DNA from: Apricaphanius iberus
Lineage: Eukaryota > Chordata > Actinopteri > Cyprinodontiformes > Aphaniidae
NCBI GenBank assembly: GCA_028564705.1
Contig: JAPXFQ010000249.1
Location: 1,240,001-1,304,000, forward strand
Reading direction: 5' to 3'
DNA: 64,000 nucleotides
Both the position numbers and the translations under genes were made by a program. This document shows, one piece after another, positions 1-13,000 of the stretch (positions are counted from its first letter, which is position 1; every line of letters begins with the position of its first letter). Under the pieces are notes generated by a model. It was given only the letters and a program-made list of their open reading frames with translations. It was not told the origin of the DNA and did not search any database.

Positions 1-60
1 TCAGTTACTACACTGTAAAAGTAATTAGTTACTCAGCAAAGTAGTTTTGACATCATATGT
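1..60. mobile_element. Possible end of a hAT-like repeat cut by the window edge
   Basis: The first bases are rich in GTTACT/AGTAAC words (cagttactacactgtaaaag, then attagttactcagcaaagta). The same vocabulary is found inside the hAT-type element at 43,332-44,034. This suggests the tail of a related repeat running off the left edge. No terminus or target duplication can be seen, so this is only a suggestion. Confidence 0.25.
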
Positions 61-3000
61 ATAACACACTGAGATTCTATAATATCTATAAGGTGAAATA
101 TTTTTATTACTGAACGACGAATAATAAAACACCATATAGACAGTATTTTAGAGCATTTGATATTGTGGGGGCGGGTGAAGGGATGTTTTGGGAGGGGCTT
201 TTGTACATTGGTTTAAAAAAAAAATCCTCCCCGAAATAATCAGCTTGAAGTTGTGCAAATCTATATATCTGTAATATTAAATGGTGAACAGAGCGCTATC
301 CAACTGGTTTTAGTAAGACATTTTAAGATCGACTTCGTCTCACTTGGTCACATGACCTGGAAGATATTGAGGGAAAACCCGAAATATTACAGTAAAATTA
401 CTAATGGAAAATATTCTATGCAATCAAATCTCAAATAAATTGTCTGGTTCTTTAGATTTAGTAAGACATTTCAAGATTGATTTAGTGTCACCTGCGGTCT
501 CATGAACTGGAAGCTATAATGAAGAAATATATTACATATTTTACAGTAACATATTAATAAGAAATATTTGTGTGTCATGTTCCCCGGGTGTCGAGCAACA
601 GTTTATTAATATTTTGGGGTAACTTTGTTGGTAGATCTCACAGGTATTATCTTGGATGTATGGAGCTTTATTGAGAACCACAGTCACCGCCTTCAGGAGC
701 GAGAGGCGATGCAGCCGCTTTATGAGCGCAGTTCTGGGTGAGACATTGGAGGGAGTGTCCGCTTTAATGAAAAAAATGTCTGCCTAGTATTCAACTTAAT
801 ACTAAGTTCACAACTAAGTTTCTTACAGCGTACAGACAGCAAAAGAGTATCTGCCCACTCACCGAATCATCATCATATTTGCAGTGGCGTCATCATCATG
901 ACACCTGCGCTCTCTCCAACCATAGACATTACATGTAATCTTGCCGCTCTTGATGTCTACGTTTTGGGCAGTGTGAACACTCCTTAAGTCTCCAGTTTAG
1001 TCAAAATCTTACACTTAATTTTGAGCCTTAAACAAGTCATTCGACTAATAATGTAATTATATGTGACTCTCGTTGGTTTCTTTACTTCCATTGTAGGATG
1101 TAGAAAAAAGGTGGTAAACAGCACAGTTGATGAAGTGTGCTTGTCAAAATAAAACAAGGCAAACGACCGGAGGCTGAATCATGTTTGTCATCCATTGTTG
1201 CACATTAGGCATGCTTCCATTGAAACATACTTACAACAAGTCTCATCTGCTCAAAAGGATTTAAGTTAAAATGAAGTCACAAATCATTAGTGAGAAAGTC
1301 CAGGTTAAGTTTTAAAGTCTTGACGATATTCTCAAGTCGACCCTAAAGTCATTAAGTTAATGATTTTAACCTGGCTTAAGTCCACACCTCTGGTATAAGG
1401 TAAAGGGTTCCTTCAAGAAAAAAAAAATATTCAGAATAACAGATGCTGGTTGTCTTGTTTATGGGCAATCTGTCAAAGTTGATGTGAGTGTGGGACGTGT
1501 GCCAAAACTTAACATGAGAAATACTGGATGAAACAGAAAAACCATGTCTAAAGCTTGACACATGTTTAAAAGCAATGACTCTAATGCACACCAATGTATT
1601 CATTTGATTAAAACTGTTTATATATCACATCTTCTTTGGACTTGCTCTGCAACTATAAAAGGCAGTAAAATCCTTCTGACCTAAAATTGTAAATTTCTTT
1701 GAGTTCACAATGTTTATCTCCAATTAACAGTCTAGTGAGTTAAATCCTCCTTGAATTGTATTGTAATTTTTTCATATAAGTCATCCATGAGCCCTGCAGA
1801 GAAAACTCATCCTTTGTGGGCACAAAGCCATTGTTACTACATGTTCATTTAGTAGCCCATGTATTTTTTTTCATTTGGCAAGTAACCTCTAGATGTATCC
1901 AAGATAATCTCTCTAATACAGACTATACTTGGGAAACGACAGATCAAGCAATGAATCAGGTACAGTACTTTGCACTCCTAATATTAAATGAAACATGTGC
2001 AGTAGAATATATAGAATCTATTGAAATTCAAAAAATAAACACCATTGTTCAGAAAACAATCAGCTCTTTCTCATTTTAATAAGACACTGAGCAATTTTGT
2101 TTACATTACGAAAACTAGAAATGGAGTCAAGAGAGCGCAAACCTCCACCAAGGCAGCACAGTCTATCCACACTCTGAGTCAGGTGAGCTGATGTCAAAGT
2201 ACTAATACTCAAAAATTAACAACTTTATGCAGACCACAAACTACAGGCCTCCAAACTTTAACTTGCTTACTAAAGAAAAGTATATAGAAAGCTTTAAAGA
2301 CTGGATGGCCAACCAGCCGCATTTATGCCTTGCATCAACAAGTGCAATGAAAACAGTTTGAGTGTAACACCACTAGATATCCTCTAGTGATGAAAAGCAA
2401 TCCAATTGCCTTGGTTTAGCAGTAGCCTGGAGAACATCACTTAACTGTCCTCAGGGTCAAGTTTGAATCAGATGGGATTATGGTTTGGGTCTGTTTTTAT
2501 TAGTTCAATTGAAATGAACTTATATTGTTTTATCATACCAAAACCTCTTGGGACAATATCATACTCCCAATTTCATGGAAGGAGTTTTGGATGGCCCCTC
2601 ACTTGCTTCAACAAGACTTCCTTCAACTGCCCCTATGACTGACCAACACCCTGACCTCAACCAGACAAAATAACTCCGATGCATTCGAGTGTGGACTGTG
2701 AGCCATGTCTTGTCATCCACCATCATTGCATAACTTCCCAAATTTACTTTTTGAAGACTGGTCAAAAGTTAATATAAACACACTCCTACACACTGTGGAA
2801 ACCAAACGTTGTAGGGATACAGTTGAAAGAGTTGGGTCTAAATATTAAACCCTGAGAAAGGGGAAAATTTGTTTATTCACCAATAAGTATTATTAATAAA
2901 ACATTAGCATTCACAAGTACACATTTTACTTTAAAAAAGAAGACATTTGTCAATGTTCTAATGGAGACATCTTTCCAGTTTTTTATATGAAATTAAACCT

Positions 3001-4140
3001 GAATAACTGTTGCACTGTATTTTGCCATGTAAACATTCAGTCATGTTGCCTGTGAGCTCTGTATGTCAGAAATCAAGTGTGCTGGAAAAAGCCTTTGCAA
3101 TAAATTGCCTAACTGTTGTCTGTTAATAATACGGTGCTATACAGTCATCTTGTGTATAAAATACCTGAAATAATATTTTGTTGGTATTACACCGATAAGC
3201 TAACATTAGACCAATGTCTACAAAAACATAAAAAATAGTTCAATTAACCATTTGTTTAAATTAAGCTATATATAAGAAAGAACCAAATGAATGAATAGTT
3301 TCTTCAAGTGAGGCTGCATTTATGCCCATTGCATAAAACTGGACTTTAGATTCTGCTAAACATTAGAAATATTTCATACAATATGCAACGTTTTTTTTTT
3401 TCTTTCATGCTTGTGTTTTCTACCTTCTTAACGTTTCTTGTTTTTACATTGGCAGCTGTTCAGGGTTTTATTCATTTAAGTCAATCCAAGAGACCATGAA
3501 TTGATTTGAAGAATTTTGCATGTGAGCCAACTAGCACAGGAACTGGACCAGACCCAAATGCCTACAAGCTTACAAAATTACTATGAAACCTGGCCTGCTG
3601 TTAAATAAGACTTCACTACTGTACCAACAAATAGGCAAAAGTGCTTTTGTGGTTTATTTCAAAACTATTAATATAACTTTTCATGCCAAGGTTTAAGGGA
3701 CTGTTTGATTTTCATGGTTTTATCATGTTGATTTGTCTTTTGAAGTAACTCATGCATGTTTGAGTTTATGGAGATTTATGCTATTCTCTACCCATAAATT
3801 TGGCATTTAATGTAAATGCTATATGTCAGATTACATGAAAACACACCATGCTTAAATAATATTCTTTCTTGGAGCCCAACTTGACCCTTTGTTTCATCTG
3901 CTCTGAATATTTACAGAAATGGATGGCCGAAATCCCCAGTAAACCTAAACGGGAAAATGGGTCCAGCACACAGAAAAGCTTTTAAACCTAATAAGTACAT
4001 TTAAACACCTTGTTCTTGCAAATAGAACTAACAGACATACTATTTAGGTTTAAGGTAAGATATTGTTAAACAACATGAAAAAAGCGAAGAATCTTGCAAG
4101 GAAAGATAAATAATTTTATGGTAATGCATTTATGTCAACA
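61..4140. other. Intergenic DNA downstream of periostin
   Basis: About 4 kb of AT-rich sequence with no recognisable exon, RNA gene or transposon ORF. Open frames here are under 90 codons and show no family resemblance. The right-hand part may include the distal 3' UTR of the minus-strand periostin gene. Confidence 0.5.
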
Positions 4141-4146
4141 TAAACA

Positions 4147-4719
4147 CTTTATTGTAGGATTTTTGGAAAACAGAGAAGAGAATACCTGGACCAAGCTATA
4201 TCATTAGAAATTACACCACCAGCTAATAAAATGTACCTTAAATAATGAAACCTTAAACCACTTAAAGTTCACTTATGAACCACTTATAGTCAGAAATTTT
4301 AAAGTTACATAGCAGTATAAATGAGAAAACACAGTTTAAAAAAAAAAATTCAGATTGAGATATTTCTCAAAACATCTTGTAAAAGGTCCTTACGCTAACA
4401 TTTTCCTCTGTCAAAGTCACAAGAAAAGTTAGAAAAAATCATTTTAATATATAATCAGATTTTCACTTCTATAACCTTTCAGATTTTTAAAATCTTGAAA
4501 AAAAGAATTGAACTGCTAACATACAATGAATGTAAAGATTCAATCTATATACAAATAAAGCACCTTGAAATGTGAGTGTTTATAGGGACAGTTCTTTGGG
4601 GTTAGGAAGTGCTATCACAATATATCCAGAAACCAACACTTTTGATGCATCTTCTGTATGGAACTAGTTTCAGCCTCTCTGTATAACTTCACCAGGAAGA
4701 ATTCCTCATCCGGCCAGGC
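4147..4719 (-). other. postn: Probable 3' UTR of periostin with candidate poly(A) signal
   Basis: On the minus strand this follows the periostin stop codon at 4,722-4,720 directly. A minus-strand AATAAA (TTTATT on the plus strand) near 4,147-4,152 would give a 3' UTR of roughly 570 bases. Other AATAAA words exist farther on, for example near 3,650 and 2,870, so the true cleavage site is not settled by sequence alone. Confidence 0.35.
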
Positions 4720-7062
4720 TCAGTTCCTTCCCCTCCTCCTGTTACCACCTAACGGAAGGTTTTAGAAAAATAAATTAATGTTAGTTAAATTTAACTGGTT
4801 TATTGCCTAAATGGGAAATGCAGTCAGTATTACATAACAGCTTAGATATTTTTATGGTCTGATCTAAGATCTTTCCATATGGCAGAACCAAGCTCAGCCC
4901 ACCAAGAAGTTAGGAGTATTCCTGCCCCTGTTGAACTTCAAAACCTATGTGAATAATGGACCTCAGACAGACGTCTCAAAAAAAGTTGCACAAACTGCAG
5001 CTGCATAGACATAGTAAATGTCATCTTAAAATTTAGGTGAACAATATGCAGGCAAGCTTGTTGTAATGAGTGACAGCCAAAGCTCCCATTAGGAATTGGT
5101 TGACTTTCTTTGGAAATACAGTCATGTGCTTTCTAAATGAGTTTAAAGAAGAGAAAAAAAAAGACTGATACGATCCCTGCGTCTGCATGGAAAATGTGAT
5201 TCAGTACCCGGCTGGCTTGACTTAGCTCATGAACTGGAAAGGGACGGAATCAGCCAACGTACACATCAGAAAGCACCTACCAGTAAACCCCAACATTATT
5301 TTTTATTTATTTAATTTTTGTGGAATAACAACATGTAAGGTTTTACAATGGGTTTTACTTTTTGGTTTTAACTATTTTTCCCAGTGAAGTTACAAGGCCA
5401 CCTGGGGTGGTCCAAGAAGTTAGCTTGCCTGCACCAGCAATCAACCCCGCAATTTAAAAAAAGTTGCCAAACTTTAAAGAAAGCTACATAACTAAGCAGA
5501 TAAACTTGTAGGAGGTCATACATAGCCTTATATCTGCGGATATGGTTTGCTTAAACTAACCCTTTTTTTTATGCCTTGTCTTCTGTTTTGTACTTTATAT
5601 TCACCATTTAAAAATTACTTTTTTCCATGCGATTTACAGGTAAAAAAAAATATTTAAATTATTTTCTCAAAAGGTCAAACCGATCAGTAAATTACACCGA
5701 GCATGACTGATGGCACACAGTACATACAGTATATAATGCAAGGCAAATGTGACACGGATGCAGGACGAGACATGACATTACAGTCAACATCAGCTTAATG
5801 ACAATGTTGGATATTCTATTTAGACTGGGTCAAATCTTTTATTTTTCTTTCCCTTATTCTTTTTTTATTTTTTACGTACAACTCTTCTTGGATTAGGTCT
5901 TCATATCAAAGAGCATAGCACAAAAACCCCCACATTAATACCTAACATTTTTTCTAAGTCAGCGAGTTGTCCGGAATGATAGTACTTACTTTGGATCAGC
6001 CTAGTAAGTTGCTCGGAATCAAGATTAGCATTTCCTTGAAAGGAAGTAACTGTTGAAAGGTCAACTCCTGATGGAAAAAAAATAACTTTTTACTTGAGAA
6101 GAATTAGATCATTTAAGAAGTCATAAATCTAAGGTTTAAAAGTCACACTCCTTTATTTCCAACAATCATGTCATAGTAAAGATAAAGGCTGTAAATCACA
6201 CATTTCCTTGGACATGTGCTTTTACATTCACTTACCTTCCAGGGCAACATTTGTTGTGCCTGAACCGACAGAATACTGAGGGCCTGGAAAGAGAATACAT
6301 TAGTCTTCTGGAAGAAGCCATGAGGCTGTAGAAATAATAACTGAATGGGAAATCTTTACCTGAGACAACCCTGGTGACTTTGGTAATAGATGGTTGGCCT
6401 TCAATAACCCGGGTGACTTTAGTGATTGAGGGTTCCCCTTCAATAACCCTGGTAACCTTAGTGATGGTGGGCTGCCCTTCAATAACCCTTGTCACTTTTT
6501 TTATTTCAGGAACTGTAAAAATAAAGAAACTGCTTCATAACCTGGAGTTGCTATGACCCTCCATAAACGCTTAAGTATGTTTGTTTGAGTCCCATGACAT
6601 TGTATTAGAAGGTTTGCCTTAGCTAAAATGTCACATCACAGATACTTATCACATTTTCCATAAAAAAACATACTTTCCACCATAATTTCATCATCCATAA
6701 ATTGTATTTCGATTGAACATACAGAGGTCCTGATTTGATCGTACAGTAGATAGTAGTTTAAGAACTAAAGAGTTGTTGTTTTTTTGAAAACCTATGACTG
6801 TTGTAGGTATACTGTCTGTGATTTTGTCAGAAAAAAACCCCCACTGAGTCCGGTGTCCATGTTTGCCATGTGGGTAGCTTAAGCAGCTGTTTTATAAACC
6901 ACATGGATTTTCCCTAACATTCATTTCCCCCCTACACAATGATATTGATGGCATAAGAGAGACTCCTCTGTCTACCTGTGTATTTGTTTAATGGGATATA
7001 CTCTGCATGCATTGCCTGTTGATATGGTTCAGACACCTGTGGCATCATGGGAGAGATGGGTA
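4720..7062 (-). CDS. postn: Periostin exons 17-21: variable C-terminal tail
   Basis: Exons 6976-7062, 6360-6512, 6236-6283, 5990-6067 and 4720-4748. The first has no clear counterpart in what I remember of the mammalian protein ([18 protein letters not shown]). The second holds the 13-residue repeats. The third uses acceptor ttccag at 6,284-6,289 to give [17 protein letters not shown]; a nearer acceptor would break the frame. The fourth encodes [20 protein letters not shown]. The last has only nine codons, ending in the basic GNRRRGRN before TGA. Each exon from 6,236 to 7,062 has a length divisible by three and the same phase, so exons can be skipped without frameshift, as in mammalian periostin isoforms. 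Confidence 0.85.
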
Positions 7063-10000
7063 CTGTGAATGAAAACTCCTAACTGAAATTAAAATATGCT
7101 GTATAGTAAAATGATCCTGGAGAGAAAGATTACTTCCTGTCTTATTGTCTCATCTATGGAAAGTTTCTCACTGAACAAAATGTATCTAAACTAAACAAAT
7201 GACATTATAATAAAAGAGTTTTAAATCATAATTACATTTCTGGACAACACGCCTAACGGTCCTCTCTAAAAACAAGAAAGAACATAAATTCAGGAAAGAA
7301 AATTAATGACACATTAGAAATTCTTCATCTTTGCAATTGCAAAAATATAAATATAATCACTTACGCATAAATGTAAGAGGTATTTCCTGATATCTGTATC
7401 CTGAAACAAACTATAAAAATATTGTACAATAATTATTAACAGAATATATTATAAGAAACTATATCAAAATGAATAAAATCAAGAGGTTTGGTATAATATA
7501 AAAAGTTAAGGCACCTTTTTTCTCAATACAGAAAGCAATATGCTGTCATGTATAAGCACCAAGGCTTTTAATAAAAAATGTAATCACCTTGATCTGCATG
7601 TAAATGATCATTTTTCTGAGTATTGTGAGAAGTTCCTGACTTCCCACAGGGATATCTGAAAGACAGCAGAAGATGGTAACCATAATTAGACTTTCACAGC
7701 AATTTATAGGTGCATGTCTTGACAGCTCTATTAATGGAAGGGATTGTTAATGAAGTTGGATAGACAAAATCTTTACCTTCAGGGTACAAGATATTATCGA
7801 CAAAATGAATTACACCATTTGTGGCCATTTGATCGGTTTGTGAGAGTTGCACGGAATTGACTTGCACAGTTTTATCTGCCTGAAACAAACAATTCAAGAA
7901 ATCATTACTGACAGAATTATGGCAGGAATTAACAATGATCACTAGCAAAAGTCAGTTGGTGATGATATTAGTAAGATGGAGCAACTAACACAACTAGAAA
8001 ACTGCTACATATTCCAAACAATCTGTTTAATAAATATCCTGTACTTATATGTATAAATGTTGAACTTTCTTCAGTAAAACATTTTGGAACCCAAAACCTA
8101 CCAATTTCAGTTGGAGGTTGCTTCCCTGCAGAGATTTTAGAAGATTTGTCACACCACGCTCCAGACCGCCTCCAATGATAATACCATTACTTAAATGGTA
8201 TAGAAGAATTGTCCTGAGAGCGTTCATGTCGCCTGAAATAAACAACAGCAAAATAATATTTGTTGAAGGATTTATGTGATTTTTCAACCGCCTCAGTCAT
8301 TACAGCAGACAAACCTTTCAGCATGTTCACATCTCTTTCTGTCAAGGCAGCAAACGCCTTATCGCTGGGGGCAAACAGAGTGAAACCTCCATCTTGTCTG
8401 AGCAGGTCCGTTAACTCAGCTGCTTCCATTAGAGACAAAAAGATCCTGCAGCACAAAGAAGAAGAAAAAACGTTGGCTACTATAGAAACCACAGAAGTTT
8501 GATGAATTGCACTGTCAGCATTTTCTTGTATCCAAGTGTGCTTTGTGAATTATTGGAAAATAAAAAGCAGCTAGATAATTATGCTATATTTTAACACCAA
8601 AGTCCACTTTTACCAAAATTGTACAGGACTTACTTGAAACCTCCATTTTCAGTAAGAATATCAAACATTGATTTGTCTGCAGGTTTCAATATACTGCTTA
8701 TGAGATGAAGGGCTCCATTGCTTCCTTCTTTGCTGCCTCTAATAAGGCAGGAATTCTCAATGCAGACAGCCTGCAGAGAAAACCCACAGGTTAAAAGCAA
8801 ATAATTAATATGATTTCTCAAAAATACCATGATTAATGGAAGGAAGACATCAAGGATGATGTGCTTGTGTAGCAGAATAAAGCTCTAATCTTTGTGGAGA
8901 ATTTTGGAGAAGATGACGCACCGTGCGGTAAATGAAGACCCTGAGAATTTTTCCTGCAATAGTCTCCAGCTGTTGGCCATTATACAGTTGTCCAAGGCCA
9001 AACTTGTTCTTTAAGATGTGGTTCTCCATGATGTTCCTGAGATCCTGTTGATCCATGGCCATCACTTCATCTGTAATTAAAAGTTTTTTTATTCTTTTTT
9101 ATGTAAATATACACAATTTAAAATTGTAATCCTTTTGCTAAATTTATCTCACTAGCATAACAAAAAAAACAATACTAAGTTGACACTACAGGGTCAAGAA
9201 AAAAACATTCTATTCATGAGTTCATGGTTCTCTGATCTGACATGTTACATAAAGTAACTTGTAACTGAAAGGGGTGGGGGGGGGGTCAGGCAAAATTAAC
9301 TTTTTGATGTGTAACATCCTGATAACATGTTATTTCCTTACTAAAACATGCCTGAAGTGTTGTTTTGACTCATCCACTTATCTTTGAAGAACTTTTGTGT
9401 CTCTAATGGTAGTTATTGGGGGTGCTGAAACGCCTGCTCCTACCGATCTTCCCTTTTCCACCCATCTACTCCACTTTTCTGACGTGACTTACTCAACAGC
9501 CGAGCCGCTGCGCCTGCATCCCCACATCACCATCTGTTATCTTTGCGCAAATCACTTCACAGAGGAATGCCTTCTCAATAAAACCCTTTTTGATTGTGGA
9601 TTAATAAACAGATTGGCCCTAAAGGCAAGGCTATTCCATCAGATCTTGTACAGGAAAGAACTGTGGCGTCAAATATGGTAGTGATGAGAAGGCAAATTTC
9701 TTTAAGGTGGATTTATATATATATGGGATTTTAACAATGATTTAGGGTAAACATTTTATTTGAGTGTGGTATGGAATTGTACTCTGTGGCTGGAAGAAGC
9801 AGAAATACCAACTTTAAGAATGAGCTATTTATGTATTGAATTTTCTTAATTCCCTGAAAACTAATATTCAGTCTTTTCCCCTTTAATAAAAAGGCTGTCA
9901 CTTCATTGGTGAAAATTCGATAAATTGAGAGATTGCTAATGACTTAAACCTTATTTTGTCTGTAGTGAAGTCTGTAGTGATGTGCGTGTGCATGTATATC

Positions 10001-13000
10001 TCAGCATTACTGAATGACAACAAAATTAGAAATAAATCTATTTGTTTTTATTTCCAGTTGAATGTATTTGCACTTAGTTCAATAGGTTTACATACAGTCA
10101 GCGCAAAGCTTAACTTGAGGGTTCTGATGAGGAAAACTTGACTGATTCCACAGTTTCATGTGCATGCTCCAGAAAAAAAAGATAGATATACCTAAATATC
10201 TATAGATTGTTCATTGGAATTACACATTCTCTGTCTTAAGGAGGCTTAATGTGGATAATATATCAGCAAAATTGATCAATGATAGCTAGCTTTTGAAACA
10301 AATTTAAGGACTTGGATTTAGGATTTAGGCCTCCTAAGGACTGTAGAACAGAAATGCCATACATGATATAGAACACTGTTTGACTCACCAGTAAAAACCG
10401 TGTTGAAAGGAGCCAACAAAGTGTAATCAACGTCTGCTCTCAGATTAGTAGAAATGCCAAGCTCAGAGAGCATATCACCAAAAGTGGACTGTGATTCTCC
10501 CAACAGTTCCATTACCTGCTTAGCTGAAAAGCAAAAGAAAATGCAAACACCCTTATAATGTGAAATGAAGATAAAACAGCTTATATTGCAGTAAAAAATA
10601 AGATGTGCTAAAATAGAATGAACAGGAGAAATCTAACATTGATCTAACCTGAGTCTGGAATCAGCACTTGATCAATAAGGTGTATGACACCGTTGGCAGT
10701 CACTATGTCCTTTTTGAGCACCATCTTGATGCCATTAACTGTCAAACTGTCTCCATCGCAGCCAATTTCAATGTTGCTTCCCTCCAGGGTTTCATATGAA
10801 GTTCCAGCCATGATGGCCTCGGAGCACTGGACTGAGTCCAGGAGGTGAAACCCCAAAAGAGCTGAAAAAGACAATGTTTTCAGTTGTTCAACTTCTTTAA
10901 ACTGTATAGTAAGACATTTATAGGATGCATGGAGAGTCATGTTAAGCTAAAGAGATTATGCCCTGGAAACCTGTAGAACCTCTTGGACCCTTTGGCTGGA
11001 GTTAATCATATGCCTATTAAAATAAAAAATTATCTGATCTCATTTGCCAGAGAAGCAAGATGATTGTTAAAATACCATAGCAAGTTGTTAGGCATGCTCA
11101 TTAGGACATTTCCTTCCTGATACTTTAAGCCTTTACAAAATGATGCCAAAAATGTTGAACTGTTTATAACTCACTGAATATTAAAAACTGGGTGCATAAG
11201 TTCGAATTTGTTCTAGATTTTCTGTTGTCATAAAAAGCATAAGGTTTATACATACAGGTTTAAATATGTACATATACGCCCACGAAAGTTTGGTAAGATG
11301 TCCCTTAGCAAGTTACATTTTTGCCACGCATTCTTTTTTTATCCATCAAAAGATTCTACCACAATTCTGGCAAGTATTTACTTTCTTGGCAGAGTGATTT
11401 AAATTGGATAGTTTATTGGCATAGACATGGCTTCAAATGAATTCTCAATTAAAGGAGCATGGTGCAGAATGAAACAAAACACACGAGTGATGCAGCCGAT
11501 GCCACAAGTAAATGCAGTCATCGGCACCGGAGCATGCACAAACTCTTCACCCAAAAAAAAAAACTCTTCCCAGTGATGTACTGCCAGATCATTGCCCATT
11601 TACCGATATATGAAAACAAGTTCCATGCCGAGCGAAGTACGTAAAATCTTCCTTTGATCCAGTTAAGCAGAAATGCATCCACAGATTTTTTTGGGCACGT
11701 GCTGATTTCGCAGGGGGAACAGAAATTCCAACGGGGAACCGAATCAAATGTTACTACACAAACACAAACAATAGCATTACCTGCTAAAGTAGCATCCCTG
11801 CTTACAGGTTGGGCTGTAGTTCCAACATGACATAATTCTAAAGAAGCCGATGTTCACTTTGTAAACTGTTCAGTTTCTAAACTTTGGGTGTTACACAACA
11901 GCTGTTGCATGGTTACAGCTAATGCTATTGCAGGTTCGGTCTCTCGAGTCATCAGTGAGGTCGTATCATTTTCATATCAAGCTCTAAACACGACCTATGA
12001 TGTTTCTTACCTGGTCAATAGGAAATGAGCCATGTCAGTATCTATTTTTAGTCCCAGATCTAGATGAAGCAGCCTCTATTCATTGATTGCATTTCTTAAA
12101 TATATTTGGGTGCCTGTCTGACTTTTATCATATTTTGCTTTTAACACCCGAGATGCCGCTGATAAAACCTTCTTCTTAGTCCGACTTTTTAATAAAGTTT
12201 AGTGGTGCTTGGTTGTTTGACTGTTGCGAGAGAATCCATTCCCACAGTTGAATCAACCGCGACCATCTTCTTCCTGTTTTAACGCTGTTGAGAACGCCCA
12301 AAGAGGCGATTTACAACACATCAGCAGGACATGAATACGGTCCCTAAACTGCTGCACATTTTGCAGTACACAGCCTGTTCAAGAAAATTGAAAGTTACGT
12401 GGGTGGGCTAATTCTTTTTGGTTTGTAACGCCCAACAGCAGTAGAAAACTGGACATGAATGTTTAGGGATTTTTTTGTGTTTTTTTAATCCTGCCCCATG
12501 TTCCTTTAAGTTTTATTTGGGGTTAATCTTTGGTTTTCTTACTTTACTTGTTCCAAAACTGGTTTTGATTTAAGTTAGGGATCATTGTCAAGTTAATAAA
12601 CTATTTAACAAAATATTTATTGTCTTCTCATATTAAGTGATGTAGAAGAACTTAGTTCAATATCCTCAGTGGAAGCAAACTACACACCAGTAACACCATA
12701 TGGTGTTAATGTTTCTCGAAATTATTTGTTTGGTTGAATCTTTAGGTTTGAAAGGCTACCCGTGACTCCGTTGGTCATATCTCTTGTCATTCTGGATTCA
12801 AATTCAGAATTGTTTCTACCTCTCATAATAAAACTTCTTCCAGAATGCACTAGATTGTTCATGTGGACAACTGGAGTTTTCAGTCAAGTTTAGCGCTGTT
12901 GATTTTGGATAGACACTTTTTTCTTGGTCAGACTCCCCTAAGCTTATTTTTAATTGCCTTCACAATTCACAGTAACAGTTGTGGTCCAGTAGTCTCCTAT

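Noticed and set aside
5406..5432. A 27-nt possible periostin exon (gcag before, gtggcc after) that would keep the frame between the last two exons.
   Set aside because: Its translation (KLTSWTTP) has little likeness to the family tail and the pyrimidine tract is poor. The model without it is in phase. It is left open for RNA evidence.
6374..6556. Plus-strand open frame with periodic VIEG/SITL repeats.
   Set aside because: It is the antisense shadow of the 39-bp periostin repeat and has no splice or promoter context.
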